From: an uncultured bacterium
GTDB lineage: Bacteria; Verrucomicrobiota; Kiritimatiellia; RFP12; UBA1067
Assembly: GCA_902779075.1 (NCBI GenBank)
Contig: CACZAK010000055.1
Span: forward strand, 1 to 37,147
Direction: 5' to 3'
Length of the DNA stretch: 37,147 bases
Below are positions 8,961 through 17,856 of the stretch, piece by piece. The position numbers and the translations under genes are program-made. Numbering within the stretch: the stretch's first letter is position 1; every line of letters starts with the position of its first letter. Below the pieces are notes generated by a model, which worked only from the letters and a program-made list of their open reading frames with translations, was not told the DNA's origin and searched no databases.

Positions 8961-9631
8961 TGGAAGCGTCCGTCAGCCAACCCCGCGTAGCGCATGTCCG
9001 TATGCCGGAGAAGGGTGTCTTCATAGTGCGCTGCGCCGATGCGTTCACGGCGCAGATCGGCGCGCGCGTGGTGGTGAACCTCGACTACGGACTTGACCTT
9101 GCAGAACTTTGCAACGTGACGCCGTTCGACTCCGCGCGCGATGGTGCTTATCCGCCTGGTTTTACGCTGGTGCGGCTGGCGTCGCCGGAAGACATCATCG
9201 CCGCCACGGAGAACGAAGTGAAGGCGCATGAGCTGCGTGAGGCTTTCCTTGCGGCCGCGCGGCGTGTTGTGCCGGAAGTCCGCGTGCCATACGTGCGGCT
9301 TTCGCTGGGAGGAGGGCGCCTGTTCGTGCGCTACGTGTGCGACCGGATGCGACCGGACCTGCGGTCCGTAATTTCCGATTTCCGGCGGGAACGGCATGTG
9401 GGCGTGAGCGCCTGGCAGATGGGGCCGCGCGACGAAGTGCGCGTGATGGGCGCGTTGGGCCAGTGCGGACGCGTCTGCTGCTGTGCGTCATGGCAGCAGA
9501 AATATCCCGGTGGCCTCACGTCCGACTCACTCAAGAGCCTCGGCCTTAACTCCGCCGCGCTCAACGGCGTCTGCGGACGCTTCAAGTGCTGCCTCGCCTT
9601 CGAGCGCGAAGCATCAGAAAATTGTTCTTGA
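8960..9631 (+). CDS. ricT: PSP1-domain protein, RicT/YaaT-like
   Basis: PSP1 C-terminal domain protein. In Bacillus, RicT/YaaT works with RicA and RicF in an Fe-S-binding complex that affects RNase Y, sporulation and biofilm formation. The 223-residue product has the characteristic cysteine clusters GQCGRVCCCASW and LNGVCGRFKCCLAFE, and the stretch GRLFVRYVCDRMRPDLR. Its position just after tmk and holB repeats the conserved Firmicutes context, although RicA and RicF homologues are not in this window. ATG 8960 overlaps the holB TGA. The symbol is by homology to the family; its partner in this organism is unknown. Confidence 0.88.
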   Translation: MEASVSQPRVAHVRMPEKGVFIVRCADAFTAQIGARVVVNLDYGLDLAELCNVTPFDSARDGAYPPGFTLVRLASPEDIIAATENEVKAHELREAFLAAARRVVPEVRVPYVRLSLGGGRLFVRYVCDRMRPDLRSVISDFRRERHVGVSAWQMGPRDEVRVMGALGQCGRVCCCASWQQKYPGGLTSDSLKSLGLNSAALNGVCGRFKCCLAFEREASENCS

Positions 9632-9651
9632 CTCATTTTATTAAGGACGAG

Positions 9652-10077
9652 ATGGACATTGCAGAACAGAACAGACGCATCCATGCAGAGATTCCGGCCG
9701 TTGGCGCTCTGCGCCTGGAGGTTGTCTACGCCGATTCCTCGCGCGTGGCGGTGCGCATCCCGGCAGACGGTAACGGGAATGACAAGGGAACGCTCTTCGC
9801 GGGATCACTTTATTCTGGTCTTGTCCTGGCTGGATGGTGTCTCGCGATGGAGCGCGCGCGGGAGAGCGGGTTTGTCAGACCCTGGGCGGCGATTGTCAAC
9901 TCGCAGGTCACTTACGCGAAGCCGCTGCGTGCTGATGCGGAGGCCGTCGCCGTCTTTGCCGAGGAGCCGCATCTCGTGCCTGGCGCGCGGAACTGGGCCC
10001 ACATCTCGGTTTCGATTGGCAATGAGGTCGCTTTTACGGGACGCTACGCCGTAGGACAGATGCTTAAGAGCCCCTAA
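9652..10077 (+). CDS. YiiD_C-type putative thioesterase
   Basis: A 141-residue single-domain hot-dog-like protein resembling the YiiD C-terminal domain family of putative thioesterases. Family-like pieces are GNDKGTLFAGSLYSGLVLAGW in the first half and PWAAIVNSQVTYAKPLRADAEA in the second. ATG 9652 is preceded by AAGGACGAG as a ribosome site; the longer frame from 9586 only overlaps the ricT end. The substrate is unknown. It follows ricT by 20 nt and is probably co-transcribed with it. Confidence 0.7.
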   Translation: MDIAEQNRRIHAEIPAVGALRLEVVYADSSRVAVRIPADGNGNDKGTLFAGSLYSGLVLAGWCLAMERARESGFVRPWAAIVNSQVTYAKPLRADAEAVAVFAEEPHLVPGARNWAHISVSIGNEVAFTGRYAVGQMLKSP

Positions 10078-10125
10078 TGAAAGATTAAAAAAACTAATAT
10101 AAACTAGTAAAGAAAGAGGAGAGAA
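10078..10125 (+). promoter_or_regulatory. A/T-rich spacer with strong ribosome site before the first M3 peptidase
   Basis: This 48-nt spacer is strikingly A-rich in a GC-rich window and ends in AGAAAGAGGAGAGAA, a strong Shine-Dalgarno for ATG 10126. TAATAT/TATAAA strings near 10095-10102 could be a -10 box, but I see no good -35 at the right distance, so the promoter is only a possibility. Confidence 0.4.
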
Positions 10126-12117
10126 ATGAACCCATTCCTGAAGGTAGAGGAATTCCCAAACTTCCCGGCAATGACCCCGGCGGCGGCCGAGGAGGCGTTG
10201 CCGAAGCTTCTGGCCGACGCGAAGGCCGCAGTCGACAAACTGGAGAAAAGCGCCACGCCGACGTGGGACGGATTCGTGCGCCCGCTCGAAAACGCCACGC
10301 GGACGCTGTGGTACGCATGGGGGCTTGTGAGGCACTTCATGAGCGTGCTGAACAGCGACGGCTGGCGCAAGGTGCAGAAGCGTTTCCAGCAGGACATAGT
10401 GGATTTTTCCCTCCGGGTTGACCAGAGCAGGCGCTTTTACAAACTTGCGAAGAAAACGCCTGCGGATACGCCCGTGCGCAAACGCATCCTCGAAAAGATG
10501 GTGCAGGAGGCGGAGCTTTCCGGCGTGGCGCTGGATGGCGAGCGCCAGAAACGCTTCAACGAGATCGTAGCCGAGCTTGCGAAGCTGCAAAACGATTTTC
10601 GCGACCACGTGCTGGATGCGACTAAGGCGTATTCCGTGATGCTCACGAAGCCCGTTGAGGTAGAGGGACTGCCCCGACAGCTCAAGGCGGCAATGGCCGA
10701 TGGCGGCGACGCGGAGAATGGCCCTTGGAAGGCGAAGATATCGGAGGACATCTACTACTCGTTCATGCGCCACTCGCGCAACAGGCCGGTCCGCGAGGCG
10801 CTGATGCGCGCGCGTTGCACGCGCGCGTCGTCCGGTGAGCTCGACAACACGCCTATCATCGACCGCATACTCGCCCTGCGCCAGGAAGAGGCGAAGTTGC
10901 TGGGATTCAAGAACTTCGCGGAACTGTCGCTCGCGGAGAAGTGTGCGCCGTCAACGGCTGCGGTGCATAGAATGATCGACGAACTGGCGTCCGCGTCCAA
11001 GCCCGTCAAGGTGAAGGAGGATGCCGCGCTCTACGCATTCGCCGGCGTGAAGCTGGAGCCATGGGACAGGGCATACTGGATCGAGCGTCAGAGGGAAAAG
11101 CTCTATTCCTACTCGGAAGAGGAGTTGATGCAGTATTTCAATCTCCCGGAAGTTCTGAAGGGTTTGTTCGGACTCGCCAACCGTCTATTCGGCATTACGA
11201 TAGAGGAGCGCACGGGCGACGTGCCGGTTTGGCACAAGGACGTCCGCTTCTTCCGTATCCTGGAAGGCGGGAAGACGATCGCGCATTTCTACATAGATCC
11301 TTTTTCCCGTCCTGAGACGAAGCGCGGCGGTGCCTGGGTGAACCGCATCCATTTGCGCGACATGCGTGCGGACGGAAGCGTGCAGCTGCCGCTCTCGTTC
11401 ATCGTCTGTAACCAGGCCGTGCCTGACGCAAAGGGCCGCGCGCTCATGCGCTTCAGGGAGGTGGAGACGCTGTTCCACGAGTTCGGGCACGTGCTCCAGC
11501 ACACGCTCACGCGCGTTGACGACGCGGGCGCGAGTGGCACGAACCTCATCGACTGGGACGCGGTGGAGGTTGCTTCGCAGTTCATGGAGAACTGGTGTTA
11601 CGACGCGAAGACCGTCCGCACGTTCGCGCGCCATGTCGAAACCGGCGCGCCGATTCCCGATTCGCTGTTGGAGCGCGTGCGCGCCGCAAAGAACTACCGC
11701 GCCGCCAGCTCGTCGCTAGGACAGTTGTCCATGGCCATGATGGACATGCTTCTGCACGAGGGTGGTTTCAGGGGAACTCCAAATGACCTCAAGAACCGCG
11801 TGTTCGAGGACTTTACGCCCGGCACCACGCTTCCGGAAGACCGATTCCTTAATGCGTTCTCGCACATCTTCTCCGGTGGGTATGCGGCAGGGTACTACGG
11901 CTACAAATGGAGCGAGGTGATGAGCGCGGACTGCTTTGGCGCGTTCGAGGAGGCTGGGCTCGATAACGATGAGGCGGTGCGCCGCACGGGCCGCCGCTAC
12001 CGCGATACGATTCTCGCCCTCGGTGGCGGAACCGACCCCCTTGAGGTTTTCAGGCTCTTCCGCGGACGCCCGCCTGAGACGAAGGCGCTGCTCCGCCAAA
12101 CAGGACTTATCGACTAG
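10126..12117 (+). CDS. M3-family metallopeptidase (oligopeptidase A-like), copy 1
   Basis: Zinc peptidase of the thimet oligopeptidase/PrlC/Dcp group, which degrades short peptides in the cytoplasm. The zinc motif is LFHEFGHVLQ (H451, E452, H455), with the third ligand in the downstream stretch WDAVEVASQFMENW, as in the M3 family. The C-terminal substrate-binding part contains FSHIFSGGYAAGYYGYKWSEV, a family hallmark. There is no signal peptide. The length of 663 residues is normal. The next gene is a close paralogue in the same orientation, 24 nt away, so the two are a tandem duplication, probably co-transcribed. Confidence 0.93.
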   Translation: MNPFLKVEEFPNFPAMTPAAAEEALPKLLADAKAAVDKLEKSATPTWDGFVRPLENATRTLWYAWGLVRHFMSVLNSDGWRKVQKRFQQDIVDFSLRVDQSRRFYKLAKKTPADTPVRKRILEKMVQEAELSGVALDGERQKRFNEIVAELAKLQNDFRDHVLDATKAYSVMLTKPVEVEGLPRQLKAAMADGGDAENGPWKAKISEDIYYSFMRHSRNRPVREALMRARCTRASSGELDNTPIIDRILALRQEEAKLLGFKNFAELSLAEKCAPSTAAVHRMIDELASASKPVKVKEDAALYAFAGVKLEPWDRAYWIERQREKLYSYSEEELMQYFNLPEVLKGLFGLANRLFGITIEERTGDVPVWHKDVRFFRILEGGKTIAHFYIDPFSRPETKRGGAWVNRIHLRDMRADGSVQLPLSFIVCNQAVPDAKGRALMRFREVETLFHEFGHVLQHTLTRVDDAGASGTNLIDWDAVEVASQFMENWCYDAKTVRTFARHVETGAPIPDSLLERVRAAKNYRAASSSLGQLSMAMMDMLLHEGGFRGTPNDLKNRVFEDFTPGTTLPEDRFLNAFSHIFSGGYAAGYYGYKWSEVMSADCFGAFEEAGLDNDEAVRRTGRRYRDTILALGGGTDPLEVFRLFRGRPPETKALLRQTGLID

Positions 12118-12141
12118 AGCCGTACGCAACTGGAGACTGAC

Positions 12142-14148
12142 ATGAATCCATTCTATAAAATCGAGGAGTTTCCCGACTTCCCCGCGATGACGCCGGAGGC
12201 GGCCGAAGAGGCGCTGCCGAAACTGCTTGCCGACGCGAATGCCGCCGTCGACGAACTGGAGAAAAAAGCCACGCCAACGTGGGACGGTTTCGTGACCGCA
12301 CTTGACGACGCGACGCGTCCGCTCATGCTCGCCTGGGGGATCGTCTCGCACTTCATGAGCGTTCTGAACAGCGATGCGTGGCGGAAGGTACACGATAGCT
12401 TCCAGCCCGACTTGGTGGCATTCTCCCTGCGCGTGGGGCAGAGCCGCCGCTTCTACGAGCTCGCGAAGGAGACGCCGGAGGATACGCCCGTGCGCAAGCG
12501 CATCCTTGAAAAGATGGTGCAGAGCGCCGAACTCGCCGGCGTGGCTTTGGACGAGGCGCGACAGAAGCGCTTCAACGAGATCAGTGCTGAGTTCGCCAAG
12601 CTCTCAAGCGATTTCCACAACCATGTGCTTGACGCGACGAAGGCCTTTTCCCTCACGCTAACCACGCCGGCCGAGGTGGAGGGACTGCCTACGCAGCTGA
12701 AGGCGATGATGGCAGGGGACGGCGACCCAGAGAAGGGGCCGTGGAAGGCGACGATTGAGGAGGCCGTCTATTCCCCGATCATGAAACATTCCCGCAACCG
12801 TCACCTGCGCGAGACGCTCATGCGCGCGCGGTCCACGCGCGCCTCGTCGGGCGAGCTCGACAACACGCCGATCATCGACCGTATCCTCGCCCTGCGTCAG
12901 GAGATGGCGGGCCTGCTCGGGTTCAAGACCTACGCCGACTACTCGCTCGCCACGAAGTGCGCGCCGTCCGTTGCCGCCGTGCAGGCGATGGAGAACGAAC
13001 TGGCCGCCTCATCTAAGCCCGTGAAGGCGCGCGAGGACGACGAGCTTGCCGCGTTTGCCCACGAGAAGATCGAACCCTGGGACATCTCCTACTGGAGCGA
13101 ACGCCAGCGCGAAAAGCTCTACTCCTATTCGGAGGAGGAGCTGATGCAGTATTTCAACTTCCCCGACGTGCTGAAGGGGTTGTTCGGACTCGCCAATCGT
13201 CTTTTCGGCGTGACGGTGGAGGAGCGCACGGGCGACGTGCCGGTTTGGCACAGGGATGTCCGCTTCTTCCGCGTGTGCGAGGATGGACGCCCGATTGCGC
13301 ATTTCTACCTTGATCCCTATTCGCGCCCGGAGACAAAGTCTGGCGGTGCCTGGATGAACGAGTTCCGCACGCGTGCGCGTCGGTCGGATGGCACGTTGGA
13401 GCTGCCGCTCGCGCTCATCGTGTGCAACCAGTCGCGTCCAGACGCGAAGGGCCGCGCGCTCATGCGCTTCAGCGAGGTGGAGACGCTCTTCCACGAATTC
13501 GGCCACGCCCTCCAACACATGCTCACGCGCGTGGACGACGCGGGCGCGAGCGGCATAAACCTCATCGATTGGGACGCCGTGGAAGTGGCCTCGCAGTTCA
13601 TGGAGAACTGGTGCTACGACGCTAAGACGGTGCGTTCCTTCGCCCGCCACGTCGAGACAGGCGAGCCGATTCCAGACGCGCTCCTTGCGCGCGTGCGCGC
13701 CGCGAAAAACTACCGCGCCGCCAACGCGATGCTGCGGCAGTTGTCCTTCGGCACGCTAGACATGATCCTTCACGTCGGCGGCTTCGCGGGCTCGCCCGAC
13801 GACGTGAAGCGGCGCGTGTTCGACGACCTCACGCCCGGCACGACGGTGCCCGAGGATCGTTTTCTCAATTCCTTCTCCCACATCTTCGCGGGCGGCTACG
13901 CGGCAGGATACTACGGCTACAAGTGGAGCGAGGTGATGAGCGCCGACTGTTTCGGCGCGTTCGAGGAGGTGGGGCTAGACGACGAGGAGGCGGTGCGCCG
14001 TACGGGCCGCCGTTACCGCGAGACGGTACTGGGTCTCGGTGGCGGCACGGATCCGCTGGAGGTGTTCAAGCTCTTCCGCGGACGCCCGCCAGAGACGAAG
14101 GCGCTGCTCCGCCAAAACGGACTCATTGACCCAAAAATCCTCGGTTAA
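12142..14148 (+). CDS. M3-family metallopeptidase (oligopeptidase A-like), copy 2
   Basis: Tandem paralogue of the preceding gene, 668 residues. It aligns without net gaps up to the active site: the HEFGH motif is again at residue 451, followed by WDAVEVASQFMENW. Both catalytic and substrate-loop motifs (FSHIFAGGYAAGYYGYKW) are intact, so it should be an active oligopeptidase. Differences concentrate in charged surface positions and around residues 285-305 and 540-555, which may alter specificity. The start has GGAGA 8 nt upstream of ATG 12142. The C-terminus has six extra residues compared with copy 1. Confidence 0.93.
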   Translation: MNPFYKIEEFPDFPAMTPEAAEEALPKLLADANAAVDELEKKATPTWDGFVTALDDATRPLMLAWGIVSHFMSVLNSDAWRKVHDSFQPDLVAFSLRVGQSRRFYELAKETPEDTPVRKRILEKMVQSAELAGVALDEARQKRFNEISAEFAKLSSDFHNHVLDATKAFSLTLTTPAEVEGLPTQLKAMMAGDGDPEKGPWKATIEEAVYSPIMKHSRNRHLRETLMRARSTRASSGELDNTPIIDRILALRQEMAGLLGFKTYADYSLATKCAPSVAAVQAMENELAASSKPVKAREDDELAAFAHEKIEPWDISYWSERQREKLYSYSEEELMQYFNFPDVLKGLFGLANRLFGVTVEERTGDVPVWHRDVRFFRVCEDGRPIAHFYLDPYSRPETKSGGAWMNEFRTRARRSDGTLELPLALIVCNQSRPDAKGRALMRFSEVETLFHEFGHALQHMLTRVDDAGASGINLIDWDAVEVASQFMENWCYDAKTVRSFARHVETGEPIPDALLARVRAAKNYRAANAMLRQLSFGTLDMILHVGGFAGSPDDVKRRVFDDLTPGTTVPEDRFLNSFSHIFAGGYAAGYYGYKWSEVMSADCFGAFEEVGLDDEEAVRRTGRRYRETVLGLGGGTDPLEVFKLFRGRPPETKALLRQNGLIDPKILG

Positions 14149-14151
14149 AAG

Positions 14152-14350
14152 TCTCACGCAGAGGCGCAGAGAGGCGGAGAGCGCAGAGAAAGTTCAGAAA
14201 TCCGACTGAAAAGAAAACCATGAAAATGAAAAGAAAACCATGAAAAGAAGAATCTCGGAAAATTATTTCACCCAATTAGTGAAAGCAAATACATACTCAA
14301 GCAATGGGATAACCTCTGCGAACTCTGCCTCTCCGCGCCTCTGCGTGAGA
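14152..14350. repeat. Spacer element bounded by a 37-bp imperfect inverted repeat
   Basis: The left arm (14152-14188) begins TCTCACGCAGAGGCGCAGAG and the right arm (14314-14350) is its reverse complement with a few mismatches. The two flank 125 bp of much more A/T-rich sequence. It lies in the only sizeable gap between copy 2 of the M3 peptidase and the lipoprotein gene. The architecture suggests a MITE-like or dispersed palindromic element. No transposase is inside and I could not identify a clear target duplication. Confidence 0.7.
14207..14246 (+). repeat. Exact 20-bp tandem duplication
   Basis: The unit TGAAAAGAAAACCATGAAAA occurs twice head to tail (14207-14226 and 14227-14246) inside the A/T-rich interior of the larger inverted-repeat element. 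Confidence 0.9.
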
Positions 14351-14400
14351 TATAACATGGAGTGGTAAATCGAAATGAGGACTTTAGGTTGACTAATGCC

Positions 14401-16746
14401 ATGAAAAACGTAATTACAGCCGCGCTGATTGCGCTGCTCTTCGCCGGATGCGGTGACGGCGGTAAGAAGCCCGCAGAGGCGACGAAACCGAAACCCGCGC
14501 GGCCCACGCAGCTGGACGCTCCGCCGCAACTCGCGTTGCCGGACATCCCCGCCGTCGGAGAGGTTCGCGTGCTGCCCGCCTGGGCCGCGCTCACTAACGC
14601 CGCAGCAGTCAAGGCCGCGTTCAGCACCGGGGAATCGACATGGCAGGCAGAGTTCCTCGCGCCAGGTGCGGTAAGGCTACCAGTGGACTTCACGGGAAGT
14701 CCGAAGGCGGCACGCGCGAGCTGGGACGTGAAGCTGCCATGCGATCTCCGCGCAGTGCCAGGCCTCCAGTTCGACTTTGTCTGCGGCGACCTGACGCAGT
14801 TCACGTCCTTCAGCTGCTACCTCAAGAGCGGAAACGGCTGGTACAGCGCGCCGTTCGCGCCCGAGGAGGACTCGGTGTGGACGCACGTCAAGATTCCCAA
14901 GGGGCAGTTCCGCTCCGAAGGTTCGCCGGAAGGTTGGGAGAACATCTCGACAATGCGCATCAGCGGCTGGCGGGCCGGCACGAACAGCACGGTGTGCGCC
15001 ATTGCGAACGTCGCGACGTCCGGCGTTGCGCCAGACGTGGCAATCGTCTATGCGGAGTCGTTGGCCGCGAATGGTGGAGCGGACGCCAACGGCTACATGC
15101 AGTTCGCCGCGAATGTGTCCGCATCGCTCGACGCGCTTGGCGTGGGCGCGACCATAATCGCCGATACGGACCTCACCCCGGAGCTGCTCGCGTCGATGAA
15201 GGCCGTTGTATTGCCGTACAACCCGTCTATGCCAACTAATGCCATAGCTGCTATCCGCTCATTCGTGCTTGGGGGGCGAAAGCTTTTTGCCTGCTATGCG
15301 CTGCCGAAGGAGGTGTCGGACCTGCTCGGGGTGGAACTAAAGGGCACGGTGCGCCCCGCGGACCGTGGCTTAGCGCCGATTACCGGTTTCCTGCGTGAGG
15401 GGAAGGGGCTTGCGAACCAGCCAGATTTCGCGCCGCAGCAGTCCTGGATTACGAGCGTGGCGCGTCCGCTCCGTGGTGCGAAGACTATGGCTGTGTGGTG
15501 TACAGGGAAAAAGGGAAAAATGAAGTACCCCGCCCTTGTACGCGCCTCGACAGGCGTGTACATGGCCCATGTGTGGCTTGGCGGTACGTCGGGAGCGCAG
15601 GGGCAGCTCATGCGCGCAATCGTCGGAGAACTCGCGCCGGAGCTCGAGGCGCGTATCGCCGCTCGCGAAAAGGCGAGGGAGGAGCGCCGCCTCGCCATCC
15701 GCGCCTGGCTCGCCGATTGTCCGTCAAAGGCCGGCGAGCACCGCGCGTTCTGGTGCCATAGCGCACGCGGACTCGGCGGCGGACACAACTGGGACACTTC
15801 GATACGTTTCCTGAAGAAGACTGGCTTCAACGTCGTTCTCCCCAACCTCTGCTGGGGCGGCGTGGCGTTCTACGACTCGAAGGTCTTGCCCGTCTCGCCC
15901 GACGTGGCCAAGCGCGGTGATGCGCTTAAGGACTGCCTTGCTGCCTGCCGTAAGTACGGCGTGAAGTGCCATGTCTGGAAAGTATGCTGGAACATGGGTT
16001 CGCACACGCCGCAGTCGTTCGTCGACCGGATGGTGGCCACGAACCGCGTGCAGGTTGGTTTTAGCGGCGTGGTGAAGGACAGGTGGCTGTGTCCATCCAA
16101 CCCTGATAATCAGCAGTTGGAGATCGACGCCATGTGCGAGCTCGCGCGAACGGGCGTGGATGGCATCCATTTCGACTACATTCGCTATCCAGACGCAAAC
16201 CACTGCTTCTGTGCGGACTGCCGCACGCGCTTCGAGGCGTTCGCGGGGGCGTCCCTCACGAACTGGCCCGCGCAGGTGCGCGCGGACGACGCGCTCAAGC
16301 TCAAGTGGGCGGAGTTCCGCGCGTCGAACATCACAGCGGTCGTGCGCTCGGTCGCGGAGCGTGTGCGCGCCGAGTCGCCAGGCGTGCAGATATCCGCCGC
16401 CGTGTTCCGCACGCCAGCAACGGATGCGGATACCGTCGGACAGGATTGGCCGCGCTGGTGTCGCGAGGGATGGCTCGACTTCGTTTGCCCCATGGACTAC
16501 GTTGAGTCGCCCGCCATGTTCAAGAGCCAGGCTCGTGTGCAGCGGGATGCTGTCGGCGCCGCTAAGCTCTATCCCGGCATAGGTCTCTCGTGCTGGACGA
16601 ACGACGGTGAGGACGCCGTGCGTCTCGCGAAGCAGATACAGGCAGTGCGCGACCTCGGCCTCAACGGCTTCACAGTGTTCAATTTCGACCGCCGCGCCGA
16701 GGCTGTTTTGCCTCTCTTGCGTCTCGGCGTGACTAAGGAAGACTGA
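14401..16746 (+). CDS. Lipoprotein with DUF187/GHL10 glycosidase-like domain
   Basis: Exported lipoprotein of 781 residues starting MKNVITAALIALLFAGC, with lipobox Cys 17, followed by a K/P-rich linker. Residues about 60-220 look like a carbohydrate-binding-type beta-sandwich (WENISTMRISGWRAGTN). Residues 225-430 look like a Rossmann/GATase-like domain (VVLPYNPSMPTNAIAAIRSF). The C-terminal half is a TIM-barrel of the DUF187/glycosyl hydrolase-like 10 family, shown by DGIHFDYIRYPD near 16159-16190 and preceded by KYGVKCHVWKV. A CFCADC pair follows the active-site strand. ATG 14401 is chosen over the upstream frame opening at 14362 because it places the signal peptide at the N-terminus. It probably acts on cell-wall or dietary glycan; the substrate is unknown. 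Confidence 0.82.
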   Translation: MKNVITAALIALLFAGCGDGGKKPAEATKPKPARPTQLDAPPQLALPDIPAVGEVRVLPAWAALTNAAAVKAAFSTGESTWQAEFLAPGAVRLPVDFTGSPKAARASWDVKLPCDLRAVPGLQFDFVCGDLTQFTSFSCYLKSGNGWYSAPFAPEEDSVWTHVKIPKGQFRSEGSPEGWENISTMRISGWRAGTNSTVCAIANVATSGVAPDVAIVYAESLAANGGADANGYMQFAANVSASLDALGVGATIIADTDLTPELLASMKAVVLPYNPSMPTNAIAAIRSFVLGGRKLFACYALPKEVSDLLGVELKGTVRPADRGLAPITGFLREGKGLANQPDFAPQQSWITSVARPLRGAKTMAVWCTGKKGKMKYPALVRASTGVYMAHVWLGGTSGAQGQLMRAIVGELAPELEARIAAREKAREERRLAIRAWLADCPSKAGEHRAFWCHSARGLGGGHNWDTSIRFLKKTGFNVVLPNLCWGGVAFYDSKVLPVSPDVAKRGDALKDCLAACRKYGVKCHVWKVCWNMGSHTPQSFVDRMVATNRVQVGFSGVVKDRWLCPSNPDNQQLEIDAMCELARTGVDGIHFDYIRYPDANHCFCADCRTRFEAFAGASLTNWPAQVRADDALKLKWAEFRASNITAVVRSVAERVRAESPGVQISAAVFRTPATDADTVGQDWPRWCREGWLDFVCPMDYVESPAMFKSQARVQRDAVGAAKLYPGIGLSCWTNDGEDAVRLAKQIQAVRDLGLNGFTVFNFDRRAEAVLPLLRLGVTKED

Positions 16747-16756
16747 AAAGGGCGTC

Positions 16757-16785
16757 TTGACGGCTTTGAAACTGTGTGATAGGAT
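16757..16785 (+). promoter_or_regulatory. Sigma70-type promoter of manC
   Basis: TTGACG (16757-16762), a 17-nt spacer, TAGGAT (16780-16785). Transcription would start at about the ATG at 16792, since only 6 nt separate the -10 box from it. There is no Shine-Dalgarno, so a leaderless mRNA is likely. Confidence 0.7.
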
Positions 16786-16791
16786 AATGAC

Positions 16792-17856
16792 ATGAAAAGT
16801 AAAGATTTTTACGCTGTTATACTTTCAGGCGGGAGCGGAGAGCGTTTTTGGCCGCTCTCCACGCCAGACCGTCCCAAGCAGTTTCTAAGCGTTTTCGGCG
16901 GTAAGTCCCTGATCCGCCAGGCCGTGGACCGTCTGCGGGGGCTTGTGCCGACTGAGCATATCTTGGTGGTTACGGCTGCCTCCCTTGTGAAGGCGACGCA
17001 TCAGGAACTACCCGAACTTCCGCGCTCTAATGTGATAGCAGAGCCATGTCGGCGCGATACGGCTGCGGCAGTCGCCACGGCGTGCGGCGTTGTGGAACGG
17101 CTCGGCGGCGCGGACGCCGTGGCAGCAATCCTCACGGCAGACCACCTCATGCGCGACGTGCCCGCGTTCCGCCGGCTGCTTGCGGACGCCGCGCGCGCTG
17201 CTGCGGCGACGGACGACATCGTTACGATGGGCGTTGCTCCCGACTACCCCGCCACAGGCTTCGGCTACATACAGGTCGGCGATCCCGTGCCGCTGCGCAC
17301 GAAGACGGTGTTCCACCGTGCCGTGCGGTTCGTGGAGAAACCGGACGCGAAAACAGCAGCGAAGTACCTCGCCACGGGCAAATACGCCTGGAACGCCGGC
17401 ATGTTCGTGTGGAAGGTGTCCACGATGAAGGCCGCGCTCCTGGCCGGAGCGCCCGCGCTTGCGATCCTCGAGGCAGCCGTGGCCGACAAGAAGAACCGTG
17501 TTCCCGCCGTGCTTGAGACGCTCTACCCGCAGCTGCCGCGCATCTCCATCGACTACGCCGTGATGGAGAAGGCGAATAACATCCTCGTCTCGCGCGCCGC
17601 GTTCGGCTGGGACGACGTGGGCACCTGGTCCGCCGCCGACCGGCACCTCGCCACGGACGCGCGCCGCAACGTCGCGAAGGGCAACGTGGCGCTTCTTGAC
17701 GTGACGGATTCCGTCGCAATTTCAGAAGGACCGCACGTGGCTGTCCTCGGAGTGAACGACATCGTGGTCGTCGCCACGAAGGACTCCGTGCTTGTGGCAG
17801 CGAAGGGCCGCGTTCAGGACCTTAAGAAACTGCTTGCGAAGATGTCTGTGAAATGA
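16792..17856 (+). CDS. manC: Mannose-1-phosphate guanylyltransferase
   Basis: Forms GDP-mannose from mannose-1-phosphate and GTP, for surface polysaccharide or glycoprotein synthesis. The nucleotide-binding signature ILSGGSGERFWPLSTPDRPK covers residues 10-29. AEPCRRDTAAAV and FVEKPD follow, and the product ends at residue 354 without the PMI/cupin domain of bifunctional ManC-ManA enzymes. This fits the separate manA at 6543. The stop overlaps the truA start as ATGA. Confidence 0.95.
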   Translation: MKSKDFYAVILSGGSGERFWPLSTPDRPKQFLSVFGGKSLIRQAVDRLRGLVPTEHILVVTAASLVKATHQELPELPRSNVIAEPCRRDTAAAVATACGVVERLGGADAVAAILTADHLMRDVPAFRRLLADAARAAAATDDIVTMGVAPDYPATGFGYIQVGDPVPLRTKTVFHRAVRFVEKPDAKTAAKYLATGKYAWNAGMFVWKVSTMKAALLAGAPALAILEAAVADKKNRVPAVLETLYPQLPRISIDYAVMEKANNILVSRAAFGWDDVGTWSAADRHLATDARRNVAKGNVALLDVTDSVAISEGPHVAVLGVNDIVVVATKDSVLVAAKGRVQDLKKLLAKMSVK

